A stretch of 64,000 nucleotides of DNA from JAHBVL01 sp963712055 (GCA_963712055.1 CAVQGN010000001.1:248001-312000), one strand, 5' to 3'; shown: positions 41,875 through 52,070, counted from the first letter of the stretch. Made by a program: numbers and translations. The notes: a model not told the origin generated them from the sequence alone.

Positions 41875-42204
41875 TCAGGATTCGCCTTCTTCGTCGGCAT
41901 ATCCGACAGGCCAAGCATGGTCTCCGCGGTGATTCATGTCGCAGAAGAGGGCAGCCCCAGGTGAAGCAGCCACTTCTTGCCACCGTTTAGTGACCATGCC
42001 CTCGCGTGTTTGAGGAGGATAGGCTTGCGGTATCTCTGCAAACGCATGCTCACATATCACGGCCTCTATCTCTGGTCCAACGTCGAATGTCGTCGGAGGT
42101 CTTCCTGATTTCCCCGCTCGTTGCCTGGGTTTTCGGGCTTGATGCCCCGATTCTTTATCGTCTTTGACAGGAGTGCCTTTCATCTGCTGGCCTGGGTCAG
42201 TCAT
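41875..42204 (-). CDS. Hypothetical small protein
   Basis: A 109-residue frame starting MTDPGQQMKGTPVKDDKE at the ATG at 42204, with GAGGAG 4 nt upstream. The first 35 residues are basic and probably disordered (KPRQRAGKSGRP). The rest (about 36-109) looks folded and acidic, ending GYADEEGES, with single Cys and His residues (CEHAF, FCDMNHRGDH). I do not recognise the family. It lies divergent from mreB and upstream of the diguanylate cyclase. The longer ORF reading into mreB antisense is ignored. The ribosome-binding site is the main support. Confidence 0.5.
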   Translation of the reverse strand: MTDPGQQMKGTPVKDDKESGHQARKPRQRAGKSGRPPTTFDVGPEIEAVICEHAFAEIPQAYPPQTREGMVTKRWQEVAASPGAALFCDMNHRGDHAWPVGYADEEGES

Positions 42205-42295
42205 GGTGCTCCTCACAGCGTGGTCAACCGTGTTCAACGACGGCGCTTCGAGAAGCCTACTCCGGCATCCCTTCTCAGGTTCCACGCAGTCTGCA

Positions 42296-42304
42296 TGGTA
42301 CAAT
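42296..42304 (+). promoter_or_regulatory. Extended -10 promoter for mreB
   Basis: TGG followed by TACAAT. Transcription would begin near 42311 and give a leader of about 80 nt before the GTG start of mreB. Confidence 0.4.
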
Positions 42305-42391
42305 TCAAGGTCGAATCGTGCTCCCGTCGTCTGGCTGAGCGGGGACCGGTCGCCGCTTGAACTACCTCTTCGATCAACGGAGCTCCCACAC

Positions 42392-43396
42392 GTGGCAAAG
42401 CAAATCGGTATCGACCTTGGCACGGCCAACGTGCTGGTATTTGTCCGTGGCCGGGGCATCGTAATGAACGAACCGTCGGTAGTGGCGATTTCTGCCAAGG
42501 ATGGCAAAGTCAAAGCGGTTGGCCTTGAAGCTCGCAACATGCTCGGACGCGAACCTCGGGAAACCATCGAAGTTGTCCGACCGATGCGTGATGGCGTCAT
42601 CGCGGACTATGTGGTCACCCAGGAAATGCTCCGCTATTTCATCAATCGGAGTTGTGGCCGATTCTCTCTGGTTCGACCGGAAGTCATGATCTGCGTTCCG
42701 GCTGGTGTGACTGGTGTGGAACGGCGCGCAGTGCGTGATGCCGCGTTGAACGCCGGGGCCAGGCGTGCATATCTGATCAGTGAACCGCTGGCGGCGGCGA
42801 TCGGCGCCAGGGTACCGGTGGCTGATCCTTCTGGAAACATGATCATCGATATCGGTGGCGGGACGACCGAAGTGGCAGTGATCTCACTGAACGGTATCGT
42901 CGTTGCTCGGTCCCTCCGAGTTGGTGGCAACAAGTTCGATGAAGCCATTGCCAACTACATCAAACGGAAATACAACCTCCGCGTCGGCGAGCGCTCGGCG
43001 GAGGAGGTCAAGATCGCGATCGGCAGCGCGATGCCGGTTGATGACGATGTCGTGATGGAAATCCGAGGTCGCGACGAAGTGGCTGGGTTGCCTCGTACGA
43101 TTCAGATCCACGCCAACGAAGTCACTGATGCCATCACCGAACCGCTCGAAGCAATAATCGGCGCCGTTCGGGCTGTGCTCGAGGAGACCCCACCAGAGTT
43201 GTCGTCCGATATCATCGACAAGGGAATGATTTTGACCGGCGGTGGAGCGCTGCTGCGGCATCTTCCCGATCTTCTGACCGAAGTGACCGGCGTGCCGTGC
43301 TACGTTGCTGATGACCCACTTTCGTGTGTCGCGGTTGGCACTGGCCTCGCTTTAGAGCATATGGATATTCTTCGAGACAGTCTCGAAGAGCCGTAG
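42392..43396 (+). CDS. mreB: MreB-like actin-fold cell-shape protein
   Basis: A 334-residue bacterial actin. Phosphate 1 is IGIDLGTANVLVFVRGRGIV, the conserved VVRPMRDGVIADYVVT segment follows, phosphate 2 is MIIDIGGGTTEVAVISLNGIV, and the adenosine motif is LTGGGALLRHLPDLL. The GTG at 42392 has GGAG upstream; the long ORF upstream is not conserved. No mreC/mreD follows, which is typical of MreB/Mbl paralogues placed outside the mre operon. Filaments would guide wall synthesis. It is followed by malQ 59 bp downstream and may share its transcript. Confidence 0.92.
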   Translation: MAKQIGIDLGTANVLVFVRGRGIVMNEPSVVAISAKDGKVKAVGLEARNMLGREPRETIEVVRPMRDGVIADYVVTQEMLRYFINRSCGRFSLVRPEVMICVPAGVTGVERRAVRDAALNAGARRAYLISEPLAAAIGARVPVADPSGNMIIDIGGGTTEVAVISLNGIVVARSLRVGGNKFDEAIANYIKRKYNLRVGERSAEEVKIAIGSAMPVDDDVVMEIRGRDEVAGLPRTIQIHANEVTDAITEPLEAIIGAVRAVLEETPPELSSDIIDKGMILTGGGALLRHLPDLLTEVTGVPCYVADDPLSCVAVGTGLALEHMDILRDSLEEP

Positions 43397-43455
43397 TCGA
43401 TCTCGTTACCCGCTCCTGCAAGCAGCTCCTGTTGCTGGCAAAGGATCTCCGAACC

Positions 43456-45045
43456 ATGCAGTTTCATCGTTCCTCGGGAATTCTCTTGCACCCGACCAGC
43501 TTTCCTGGTCCGGACGGGATCGGTGACCTCGGCTCTGAAGCCTATCGGTTTGTCGACTGGCTGGCGATGGCGAACCAGGAGCTTTGGCAAATTCTTCCAA
43601 TCGGTCCTGCCGGTCCCGGGAACTCGCCCTACGCGTCACCATCCGCTTTTGCTGGAAATCCGCTACTCGTTTCGCTCGATCTCCTCGAAGAAGCGGGTCT
43701 TCTCTCGTCGGCTGAGCGGTCCCAGGACAAACCGCAGTTTTCCGATTACGAAGTCCTTTTCGACGAAGTCTCGATCTACAAGACTGCCCAGATGCGCAAG
43801 GCATTCGACCACTTTCGGGAGTCGGCCAGCGTTGAGGCAATAAATCGACTCGAAGCATTTGCTGCAGCAGAATCCGGCTGGCTGAACGATTACGCCCTGT
43901 ATATGGCGCTCAAAGAGCAATATGACGGTAGATCCTGGACTGAATGGCCGAGCAAACTGAGGGACCGCGAGCCCGATGCGCTAAATCAAGCGTCCCTCGA
44001 TTCTGCAGACGAGATCGGGTTTCACCGTTGGGTCCAGTTTGTGGTGCGAGAGCAATGGACCCATCTGAAGACCTATGCCAACGAACGCGGCATCCAGATA
44101 GTCGGTGATATCCCTATCTACGTTGCTTTCGACAGCGCCGACGTCTGGTCCAACCAGCAGTTGTTCCGTCTCGGAAACGGCGACCGGCCCGCGGCAATCG
44201 CAGGTGTGCCGCCCGATTTGTTCACGGACGACGGTCAGCTCTGGGGCAATCCGCTCTTCGACTGGAAAGCCATGAAGGACGATAACTACGCTTGGTGGCG
44301 TTTGCGAGTGTCCGAAACCCTCGAACTGGTCGATATCATCAGAATTGATCATTTCCGCGGATTTGCCGCCGGTTGGTCGGTGCCGATCGACGCTGAAACC
44401 GGCCGATCAGGTCGCTGGGAACGTGGACCCGGGCGAGAGGTGTTCGATGCCATCTGGGATGGCGTTGGCGATGTTCCGTTTTTCGTTGAAGATCTTGGCC
44501 TGATCACGCCGGATGTGAATGCGCTCCGACTCGACCTCGATCTTCCAGGTATCAAGGTGCTGCAGTTTGCGTTCGGCGGAGACAGCCAGAACCCCTACCT
44601 GCCGCACAACTACACGCGTCATTGTGTCGTCTATCCGGGAACACACGACAACCAAACAACAATTGGGTGGTTCGAAACACTGGACGAGGTGTCAAGACGC
44701 AAAGTCCAGCAGTATCTCGGCCGGGATGGCGCAGATGTGGCCTGGGACTTCATCCGTCTCGCGCTCGAATCCGTGGCAAATGTCGCCATCGTGACGCTCC
44801 AGGATGTTATGCGACTCGGTGACGAAGCGAGAATGAACACACCTGGTGTCGGCGAAGGAAACTGGTCCTGGAGATATCTGGACCATCAGCTCCACGAAGG
44901 TATAGCCATCGGTCTGGCCGAACTTTCTACAGTCTATGGCCGAAATCTCGAGATCGCTTCTGATACCGGACATGATCCGTACGATTACACGGCTCCTGGT
45001 ACGGCGCATTCTCTGCATGAAGCGAGCGAACCGTTCTCTGGTTGA
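43456..45045 (+). CDS. malQ: 4-alpha-glucanotransferase (GH77)
   Basis: Amylomaltase of 529 residues that moves alpha-1,4-glucan segments between maltodextrins. It has RSSGILLHPTSFPGPDGIGD at the N-terminus and QILPIGPAGPGNSPYAS. Catalytic residues are in IDHFRGFAAGWSVP (Asp nucleophile region), FFVEDLGLITPDV (Glu acid/base) and VYPGTHDNQTTIGWF (Asp stabiliser). The ATG at 43456 precedes the conserved N-terminus, and the upstream ORF overlaps mreB in another frame. First gene of the storage-carbohydrate group. Confidence 0.94.
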   Translation: MQFHRSSGILLHPTSFPGPDGIGDLGSEAYRFVDWLAMANQELWQILPIGPAGPGNSPYASPSAFAGNPLLVSLDLLEEAGLLSSAERSQDKPQFSDYEVLFDEVSIYKTAQMRKAFDHFRESASVEAINRLEAFAAAESGWLNDYALYMALKEQYDGRSWTEWPSKLRDREPDALNQASLDSADEIGFHRWVQFVVREQWTHLKTYANERGIQIVGDIPIYVAFDSADVWSNQQLFRLGNGDRPAAIAGVPPDLFTDDGQLWGNPLFDWKAMKDDNYAWWRLRVSETLELVDIIRIDHFRGFAAGWSVPIDAETGRSGRWERGPGREVFDAIWDGVGDVPFFVEDLGLITPDVNALRLDLDLPGIKVLQFAFGGDSQNPYLPHNYTRHCVVYPGTHDNQTTIGWFETLDEVSRRKVQQYLGRDGADVAWDFIRLALESVANVAIVTLQDVMRLGDEARMNTPGVGEGNWSWRYLDHQLHEGIAIGLAELSTVYGRNLEIASDTGHDPYDYTAPGTAHSLHEASEPFSG

Positions 45046-45158
45046 TACACGACCTGCTTAACCGTCGAGCGGTACACTCACCGTACACGAATTCTCGGTG
45101 AGCAATCTGCTTCATGAGCATTACCTGAGATGACCACACAGCAAAGGAACAATTGACT

Positions 45159-46874
45159 ATGGCTCCAGTTGGCGCGTTTACCTTCGTTCTCCATTCGCAT
45201 CTTCCGTATGCTCGCCAGGCCGGGATGTGGCCCCATGGAGAGGAATGGATCCACGAAGCGATGGCGGAAACCTACATCCCGCTCCTGAATGCGCTTTACG
45301 ATCTCAAGGAAGAGGGTGTTGATTATCGCCTCACTCTCGGGATCACCCCTATTCTTGCGGAGCAGCTATCCGACCCACTGATCATTGAACACTTCCTGCA
45401 CTATGCCGCTGAGCGATCTGCCTGGGCTGCTGACGACGTCCAACGCTTCGAAGCACAGGGCGATCTGGTCATGCGGGATCTCGCCCGGTATTACCACCAC
45501 TATTTCGCCCGGATTCTGACGTCATTTCAAGATCGGTTTGATTGCGACGTGATTGGAGCGATCAGGCAACTTCAGGATGATGGTTTTATTCAGGTCTCTA
45601 CGTCGGCCGCCACCCATGGCTATCTTCCGTTGCTGGGGCGAGATTCATCGATCTATGGGCAGCTGCGGACAGGCGTCAAGGCATATCAACGTCATTTTGG
45701 CACCGATCCCAAAGCAATTTGGTTGCCTGAATGTGCATACCGACCTGCGATTGAAAGCGTCGAAAATGGTGTGCCGATTACCCGACCAGGACTGGAGTCG
45801 TTTTTGGCCGCTCAGGGGCTGGGCGTTTTCTTTAGCGAAACTCACACTGTCGAAGGCGGCGAGCCCGTTGGCAAAGCAGCCGGTGAGACATTCGGACCGT
45901 ATGGCGAGGTAACCCGCCGGTATCGGGTTGAACTCACATCCAACGAAGTCGACGAGCCGCGGACGACCTTCAAACCTTACTGGGTTGGTGATGCCCCTGG
46001 AAAGGTCGCCGTTCTCGCTCGCAACAACGATTCCGGTCAGCAAGTCTGGTCGGCAACCCACGGGTATCCGGGAGACTTCTGGTACCGTGAGTTCCATAAG
46101 AAAGATGGCGAGTCCGGACTTCAGTATTGGCGCGTCGGCGGAGCGGGCCTCGATCTGGCCTACAAACCGACCTACGATCCTGAACAAGCCGCCGAGCGTG
46201 CTCGATCTCACGCTGAGCACTACGCCTCGTTGGTGACAAGATTGCTAACCGAATACGCCGCCGAGACTGACGGCTACGGCATCATCAGCGCCGCTTACGA
46301 CACAGAGCTTTTCGGCCACTGGTGGTTCGAAGGGGTGATGTGGCTGAAAGAGGTATTGCGCTTGCTAAGTGCTGAGGGCGCCGTCGAACTCACCACCGCC
46401 AGTCACTTTGTTGACTCGCATAGCCCTGAAAACGTGCTCGATCTCCCCGAATCGAGCTGGGGCGCAGGCGGCAACCATTTCACCTGGATGAACGTTGACA
46501 CAAAATGGATGTGGCCGCTGATTCATGCCGCTGAGTCGAGGATGGAACAACTTGCCGCCGGGGTGTATGACGAGAGCTGCGAGGCCTTTTTGGCCCAGGC
46601 CGCCCGCGAACTCGTGCTTCTTGAAAGTAGTGACTGGCCATTCCTCGTCACCACCGGGCAAGCCCGCGAATACGCCTCCGAGCGTTTCGTCGAGCACCTC
46701 GAACGCTTCAACCGGCTGGCGGCAATCATCGAAGCGGGTCGGTGCGGTGAGGCCGACGCTGTGGCGATCCTGAAGGAACTTGAGTATAAGGACAATCCGT
46801 TCCCGACGATCGACTACCGGGATTTCGGCGCCAGGCAAGGCGATGCCTCGGTGCACACCGCCCATACTTCCTGA
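45159..46874 (+). CDS. GH57 1,4-alpha-glucan branching enzyme (DUF1957)
   Basis: A 571-residue GH57 enzyme. FTFVLHSHLPYARQAGMWPH opens the (beta/alpha)7 barrel, WLPECAYRP contains the nucleophile Glu, and SAAYDTELFGHWWFEG the acid/base Asp. A DUF1957 C-terminal helical domain has SSWGAGGNHFTWMN. GH57 branching enzymes introduce alpha-1,6 branches into alpha-glucan, the job done by GlgB in many bacteria and by Rv3031 in mycobacterial methylglucose polysaccharide synthesis. AAAGGAA precedes the ATG at 45159. It is convergent with the maltokinase gene. Confidence 0.92.
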   Translation: MAPVGAFTFVLHSHLPYARQAGMWPHGEEWIHEAMAETYIPLLNALYDLKEEGVDYRLTLGITPILAEQLSDPLIIEHFLHYAAERSAWAADDVQRFEAQGDLVMRDLARYYHHYFARILTSFQDRFDCDVIGAIRQLQDDGFIQVSTSAATHGYLPLLGRDSSIYGQLRTGVKAYQRHFGTDPKAIWLPECAYRPAIESVENGVPITRPGLESFLAAQGLGVFFSETHTVEGGEPVGKAAGETFGPYGEVTRRYRVELTSNEVDEPRTTFKPYWVGDAPGKVAVLARNNDSGQQVWSATHGYPGDFWYREFHKKDGESGLQYWRVGGAGLDLAYKPTYDPEQAAERARSHAEHYASLVTRLLTEYAAETDGYGIISAAYDTELFGHWWFEGVMWLKEVLRLLSAEGAVELTTASHFVDSHSPENVLDLPESSWGAGGNHFTWMNVDTKWMWPLIHAAESRMEQLAAGVYDESCEAFLAQAARELVLLESSDWPFLVTTGQAREYASERFVEHLERFNRLAAIIEAGRCGEADAVAILKELEYKDNPFPTIDYRDFGARQGDASVHTAHTS

Positions 46875-46875
46875 T

Positions 46876-48313
46876 CTAGACGAGCTTCATCATCGAACGG
46901 AGCGGTATCGCCAGCCAATCTGGCCGGTTTGCGAGTTCGTATTGCGCTTCGTAGAGCGCTTTGTCGAGTTCCCAAACCTTGATCGCGCGGTCGATGTCGG
47001 CCGGCTCCGATGGCAAGATGTGATTCCGCGCGTCGCCAAGCTGTTCGAGGTAGGCAGCGATCAATGCTGTTCTTTCGGATTGTTCCCACTCAGCCAGTGC
47101 ACTTGAACGTCGGGCTCCAGGCGCATTGATCTCGGTGAACCCGCGAGCATAGGAAAGTGACCTCAGGACACCGGCGAGGTCTTTGAGTGGGGAATACCGT
47201 ACCCGCCGCTCAGTGATCGATTTGGCCGGTTCACCTTCAAAATCGATCGCGACGATATCGCCATTGCTTGCTCTCAAGATCTGACCCAGATGGAAATCGC
47301 CGTGGACGCGGGTTTTTTTGAACCCGTCCAGCAACGAATATCCATCCACGCGTGCATGCAAATCACGGTGGACTGCCAGATATGCATCGATCATGTCCTG
47401 CACCGGTTCTCCAACAGAGTCGCGAATGGCCGGAAGCTGGGTCGCCAGAGCCTTGATCCGGTCCGAGGTTTCGTCCCGCCACGCGCTGGTGTCCGTTTGC
47501 GTGATCGGTTGACTGCGGATGTCCTCATGCAAGCGGGGATCGAGCAAGGCCAGATGAATATTCGCTGTCAACGTGCCGACACTGCCGCCAACTTCCGGAA
47601 CGAATCAACTCAGGATCGACGAGAGTGGCGGTGACCTCAGACCAGAGATCTCCCGTGGATGGAATCAGTTCCTGAACCATCGCGGTGGCGCCACTTCCTT
47701 GCTCACCGACATAATCCATCCACCCGACTGGTCGTGGCGCAACGCCGGTAGCGCCGATACGGAGAAGAGCCTCCCCGATCTCGATCTCCGGGTTCTGTCC
47801 GGTGACGAAACGTCGGTAGATCTTCGCGATCAACTCGTTTCCGAAGAGCATCGAGGAGTTGCTCTGCTCGAATTGCACCGTTCGAGCCGGACCAGCATCT
47901 CTCAACGCATCCGCATCGAGACAATGGCAACGAAACGCGCCGTGCGACGAGGACAGCACGGCGCTGGACAGCAATTGGATTCGCAACCATTCTCCGAAAA
48001 ATGCTGTCGTCAGACCGTCGTAAATCCAGATTGGGTTGCTGGTATCACTCATCTTACGCAGCGCCGGTCGATTCGATTCGAGATGGTGCAGCGATAGCAC
48101 GAACGGACAGAAATACCGCTCTGACTTACCGGTATCGAAGACGACCTCGCAAACCGTCAAAGCGATTGCAACATCGTTGACGGCATCGATACTCTCGTCG
48201 AGCCGAACCACCTTCCTGATACTTCGATCCTTCTGCGCGAACCAGCGCTGCACCGCCAACGATTCGGCAAGCGCCTGGACGGCTTCGTCGAGCATGTCAA
48301 CAGTGACGTTCAC
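46876..48313 (-). pseudogene. Maltokinase (Pep2-like), frameshifted
   Basis: Maltokinase phosphorylates maltose to maltose-1-phosphate, the substrate of GlgE. The sequence is split over two frames. The N-terminal part (48313 to about 47600) runs LDEAVQALAESLAVQRWFAQ to the ATP-site lobe (FGNELIAKIYRRFVTGQNPE). The C-terminal part (about 47600 to 46876) resumes with GTLTANIHLALLDPRLHE, then RVHGDFHLGQILR and VAIDFEGEP, the kinase catalytic loop and metal site. The switch must lie between 47604 and 47525, since the second frame has a stop at 47607-47605. The GTG start overlaps the treS stop (GTGA). Real mutation, sequencing error or recoding are all possible. Confidence 0.85.
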
Positions 48314-49974
48314 GAGGATTCAGTATGTTCGAGTTCGGTATTGGGGGAGAGCACAAGCCAGTAGTAGTCATAGGACCCCAGGGCAAAGACATACGGTTCG
48401 GTGGTCACCGCCGGAAAGGCTGTCCCGGAAAAGGCATCGGTGACGGCAAAACCGGCAAAGTCCTCAAGGTTCAGCGCGACTGTGCGCCGGTCAGGACCGA
48501 GATTCATGACGCAGAGCACGATGTCGTCTTCCCATTTCCGCACATAGCCGAGCGCCGCATGATGCTCTGGTAGGACAAAATCGAGATCTCCCCGGCCAAA
48601 CGCGGGATGCTGCCTCCGCACGGAGAGGATTGACCTCGTCCAGTTCAGAAGGGAAGATCGCGACCGATTCTGGTCGACAACGTTCACATGCTGGTATCCA
48701 AATTCCGGGTCATTGATGATCGGCGCCCAGAGTTGTTCTGCGCTCGAAAAACCCGCGTTGCGATCGAACGACCATTGCATCGGGGTTCGCACGCCGTTGC
48801 GATCTCGCAGCCAAATGTTGTCGCCCATCCCAATCTCGTCACCGTAGTACAGACACGGTGAACCGGGAAGGGACAAAAAAAGGGCATTCATCATTTCGAG
48901 AACGCTGCGGTTGTTGTCCATCAGCGGTGCAAGGCGACGCCGAATCCCGAGATTGCTCCGCATCCGCGGTTCGGGCGCGTATTCGTCCCACATGAAATTA
49001 CGTTCGTCGATGGTCACCATCTCGAGCGTCAGTTCGTCATGATTGCGGAGAAATGTGGCCCACTGGCAACCCGGTGGCACGTCTGGCGTACGGCGGAGAA
49101 TGTCAACAATCGGAGACCGATCGGCCCGTTTGATCGCCATGAAAATCCGGGGCATCACTGGAAAGTGAAACCCCATGTGAAACTCGGGATGCTCCTCGGT
49201 GCCGAAGTATTCGATAACATCCTCGGGCCATTGATTCGCTTCGGCGAGCAGAATCCGACCGGGGTACTCAATGTCGATCATCTTGCGGAGCGCGCGTAGA
49301 AATGCGTGGGTTTCCGGGAGGTTCTCGCAATTCGTGCCATCACGTTCGTAGAGATAGGGCACGGCGTCGCAGCGAAAACCATCCAGCCCGAGATTCAGCC
49401 AGAAACGTGCAACGTCGAACATCTCCCGCCAAACCTCTGGATTGTCGAAGTTCAGGTCGGGTTGATGGTAAAAAAACCGATGCCAAAAATACTGACCGGC
49501 AATCGGGTCATAGGTCCAGTTCGATGGTTCAGTATCGATAAAGATCACCCGTGCGCCACTATATCGGCTTGGGTCATCGGACCAGACATAATAGTTACGC
49601 TTTGGCGAATCAGGATTCGATCGCGCTTCCTGGAACCACGGATGCTGATCGGAAGTGTGATTGAGCACGAGATCAGAGATGACCTTCATCCCACGGGCGT
49701 GTGCGGCATCAACGAAATTTCGGAAGTCGTTCACGGTGCCCAGGTCAGGATGGATCTCTGTGAAGCCAGAAATGTCATAGCCATCATCCAACAGAGGCGA
49801 TGGGTACATCGGTTGGATCCAGATGCAATCAACCCCCAGGTCCCGGATGTAATCGAGTTTCTGCGAAAGACCGCGGAAATCACCGTAGCCATCTCCGTTG
49901 GCATCGAAGTAGGAGCGAACGGGGACTTCGTAGAACACGGCGTCCTTGAACCAGGCATCATCGAGTGACGGCAT
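48310..49974 (-). CDS. treS: Trehalose synthase / maltose glucosylmutase
   Basis: GH13 enzyme of 554 residues interconverting trehalose and maltose. The TreS signature FKDAVFYEVPVRSYFDANGD lies at the N-terminus. GH13 regions are DLVLNHTSDQHPWFQ (I), GLDGFRCDAVPYL (II, nucleophile Asp), LLAEANQWPED (III, Glu) and FLRNHDELTLEM (IV, Asp). No maltokinase domain is fused at the C-terminus; the separate maltokinase gene follows with a 4-bp overlap. The ATG at 49974 fits the family; a GTG eight codons upstream is in frame. Downstream of glgE on the same strand. Confidence 0.94.
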   Translation of the reverse strand: MPSLDDAWFKDAVFYEVPVRSYFDANGDGYGDFRGLSQKLDYIRDLGVDCIWIQPMYPSPLLDDGYDISGFTEIHPDLGTVNDFRNFVDAAHARGMKVISDLVLNHTSDQHPWFQEARSNPDSPKRNYYVWSDDPSRYSGARVIFIDTEPSNWTYDPIAGQYFWHRFFYHQPDLNFDNPEVWREMFDVARFWLNLGLDGFRCDAVPYLYERDGTNCENLPETHAFLRALRKMIDIEYPGRILLAEANQWPEDVIEYFGTEEHPEFHMGFHFPVMPRIFMAIKRADRSPIVDILRRTPDVPPGCQWATFLRNHDELTLEMVTIDERNFMWDEYAPEPRMRSNLGIRRRLAPLMDNNRSVLEMMNALFLSLPGSPCLYYGDEIGMGDNIWLRDRNGVRTPMQWSFDRNAGFSSAEQLWAPIINDPEFGYQHVNVVDQNRSRSSLLNWTRSILSVRRQHPAFGRGDLDFVLPEHHAALGYVRKWEDDIVLCVMNLGPDRRTVALNLEDFAGFAVTDAFSGTAFPAVTTEPYVFALGSYDYYWLVLSPNTELEHTESS

Positions 49975-50057
49975 GAGGCGCTGCTGAACCTTCCACACAA
50001 TTGACGGGCCGGGTGCTTCCCGGTCTCGTCTCGGACGTCGGACCGCGATTGCTCATT

Positions 50058-52070
50058 TTAGCCAGAGATTTCAGGGAATTCGACTTCGCTTTGACTGGAC
50101 AGCAGGAGCACGTGGCCGGGCTGAAGAGCTGGGTCGAGTCGGACGTACTGATCGCTTCCGGTCCATGTATACCGATCACCACTCAGGAGATCGTGAGCGA
50201 AGTAAGCGGAACTATCCGAAACTCCGAATCGATCGAGCGGAAACCAGATCATCGAATCCTGCGTCTGGTATGGATCGAGATTGACCACGACAAGCAGTGC
50301 GTCACCAGTGATCGAATCACGCTTGCTGAAGACAATGATCGCATCGCTCGCGGCCCAGTGAAACTCGAGATTGTCGTACTCCTGCAACGTCGGACGGCTA
50401 CGTCGGATCGCATTCAACCTCGTGATCAACGGTTTGATGCTCTCGGCTTGATTCCAGTCGCGCACCCGCACTTCGTATTTATCCGAGTTCGCGTATTCCT
50501 CCTTGCCGGGAATTGATTCGTTTTCGCAAAACTCGAAACCGCTGAAAATGCCGTAACTGCTCGAAAGTGTCGCGGCCAGAATCGCCCTCATTCGGAAGGC
50601 GGGTTTGCCTCCCTCCTGCAATATCCACGGGAGAATGTCGGGCGTATTGGCGAAAAAATTGGCTCGCATGAAATCGCTGACCGGAGGATTGGTGAGTTCC
50701 TGGAGATAGTCCGTCAGTTCCTGTTTGCCGTTACGCCAGGTGAAGTAGCTGTAGGACTGGCTGAACCCTGCCTGGGCGAGACCCTGCATGACCTTGGGTC
50801 GTGTGAACGCCTCGGACAAGAAAAGCGTTTCTGGATGGATCTCCTGCACCTCGCGAATCAACCAGCGCCAAAAGGCGATCGGTTTGGTGTGCGGGTTGTC
50901 GACGCGAAAGATCGTAACTCCTTGGTCGATCCAGTAGAGCACGATCCGGCGCAGTTCCTGCCAGAGCGCGAACCAGTCGGACGAAGCGAAGTTGATCGGA
51001 TAGATATCCTCGTATTTCTTCGGAGGATTTTCGGCGAACTTGATCAAACCATCAGGTCCAATAGTGAACCATTCCGGATGCTCCGTTGCCCAGGGATGGT
51101 CAGGCGCGGCTTGAATTGCGAAATCAAGCGCAATTTCAATTCCGCGTGAACGAGCGGCCTCGACCAACCGGTGGAAATCCTCAAGCGAACCTAGCTTCGG
51201 GTCAATTGCATCGTGTCCGCCCAGTCTGCTACCGATGGCATAGGGAACGCCCGGATCCCCCGGCTCGGAGTGAACGGCGTTGTTTTTCCCTTTACGATTC
51301 ACCTCGCCAATCGGATGGATCGGCGGGAAATAGAGAACGTCAAATCCCATGGCCGCGATGTCATCGAGGCGATCGATCACCGTACCGAAAGTTCCATGCG
51401 GTTCCTTCGGTGTCCCTGTCGAACGCGGAAACACCTCGTACCATGTTGAGTACCGGGCCTTCACACGGTCGACGAACACTTCCTGAACACGGCTGACAGT
51501 CGCAAAATCGCGCCCTGACGCCCGCTCCCGCATTCGTTCGAGTAAGGAGTCAGAAAGCAGCACGTGCGCCTGCGCAGGGTCATCCAGTCCGTCGGCGAAA
51601 TCGAGCGCTGACTGAAGGTGATCGCCTTCGTCGCCAAATCGCGCGATAGCTTCGCTCACCATCGTTCGACCTTCGAGGAGATCACTGGTTATTTCGACAC
51701 CAGCCTCGAGCTTTTTCCTGATTCCGTGTCGCCAGGTTTCGAATGGATCAGGAAACGCGACAATCCGGTACTCCTGCCGGCCATTGGTCTGGCATTCAAA
51801 CTCCCCGGACCAGAGGTCGTTGCCGAGATCCCTCATTTCGACATCGTGCCAAGTTGGCTCGTACCAGTTCCGATGCTGCAGCACGGCGCGCAACGCATCG
51901 TGGCCTTCGCGGAAGATGTCAGCCGTGACGACGTGTCGGTCACCCACTTCGCGTTTGATCGCGAAGCGGCCCTGGTCTGTATCGGGAAGGATTCTGGTGA
52001 TTTCGACGCTCGAAGGGGGACGTAGACCGGGGGTTGACGTCTGGCTGGCGAGAGGTGACTGTGGAGCCAC
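50058..52070 (-). CDS. glgE: Maltose-1-phosphate maltosyltransferase
   Basis: GH13_3 enzyme of about 670 residues that adds maltosyl units from maltose-1-phosphate to alpha-1,4-glucan. An N-terminal beta domain (about 20-190) is followed by the barrel, with YEVFPRSTG and DVLYFPPIHPIGEVNRKGKN. Region II is IFRVDNPHTKPIAFW with the nucleophile Asp; Lys-Pro after it is typical of GlgE. Region III is TLFLSEAFTRPKV with the acid Glu. The start is uncertain: GTG at 52070 has GGAGG 4 nt upstream, while the ORF stays open to 52145. It heads a glgE-treS-maltokinase transcript and is divergent from glgX. Confidence 0.94.
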   Translation of the reverse strand: MAPQSPLASQTSTPGLRPPSSVEITRILPDTDQGRFAIKREVGDRHVVTADIFREGHDALRAVLQHRNWYEPTWHDVEMRDLGNDLWSGEFECQTNGRQEYRIVAFPDPFETWRHGIRKKLEAGVEITSDLLEGRTMVSEAIARFGDEGDHLQSALDFADGLDDPAQAHVLLSDSLLERMRERASGRDFATVSRVQEVFVDRVKARYSTWYEVFPRSTGTPKEPHGTFGTVIDRLDDIAAMGFDVLYFPPIHPIGEVNRKGKNNAVHSEPGDPGVPYAIGSRLGGHDAIDPKLGSLEDFHRLVEAARSRGIEIALDFAIQAAPDHPWATEHPEWFTIGPDGLIKFAENPPKKYEDIYPINFASSDWFALWQELRRIVLYWIDQGVTIFRVDNPHTKPIAFWRWLIREVQEIHPETLFLSEAFTRPKVMQGLAQAGFSQSYSYFTWRNGKQELTDYLQELTNPPVSDFMRANFFANTPDILPWILQEGGKPAFRMRAILAATLSSSYGIFSGFEFCENESIPGKEEYANSDKYEVRVRDWNQAESIKPLITRLNAIRRSRPTLQEYDNLEFHWAASDAIIVFSKRDSITGDALLVVVNLDPYQTQDSMIWFPLDRFGVSDSSAYFAHDLLSGDRYTWTGSDQYVRLDPALQPGHVLLLSSQSEVEFPEISG

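Noticed and set aside
42164..42391. N-terminal extension of mreB to 42164
   Set aside because: MreB proteins begin at the IGIDLGTANV segment; the added 76 residues are unconserved and overlap the divergent gene.
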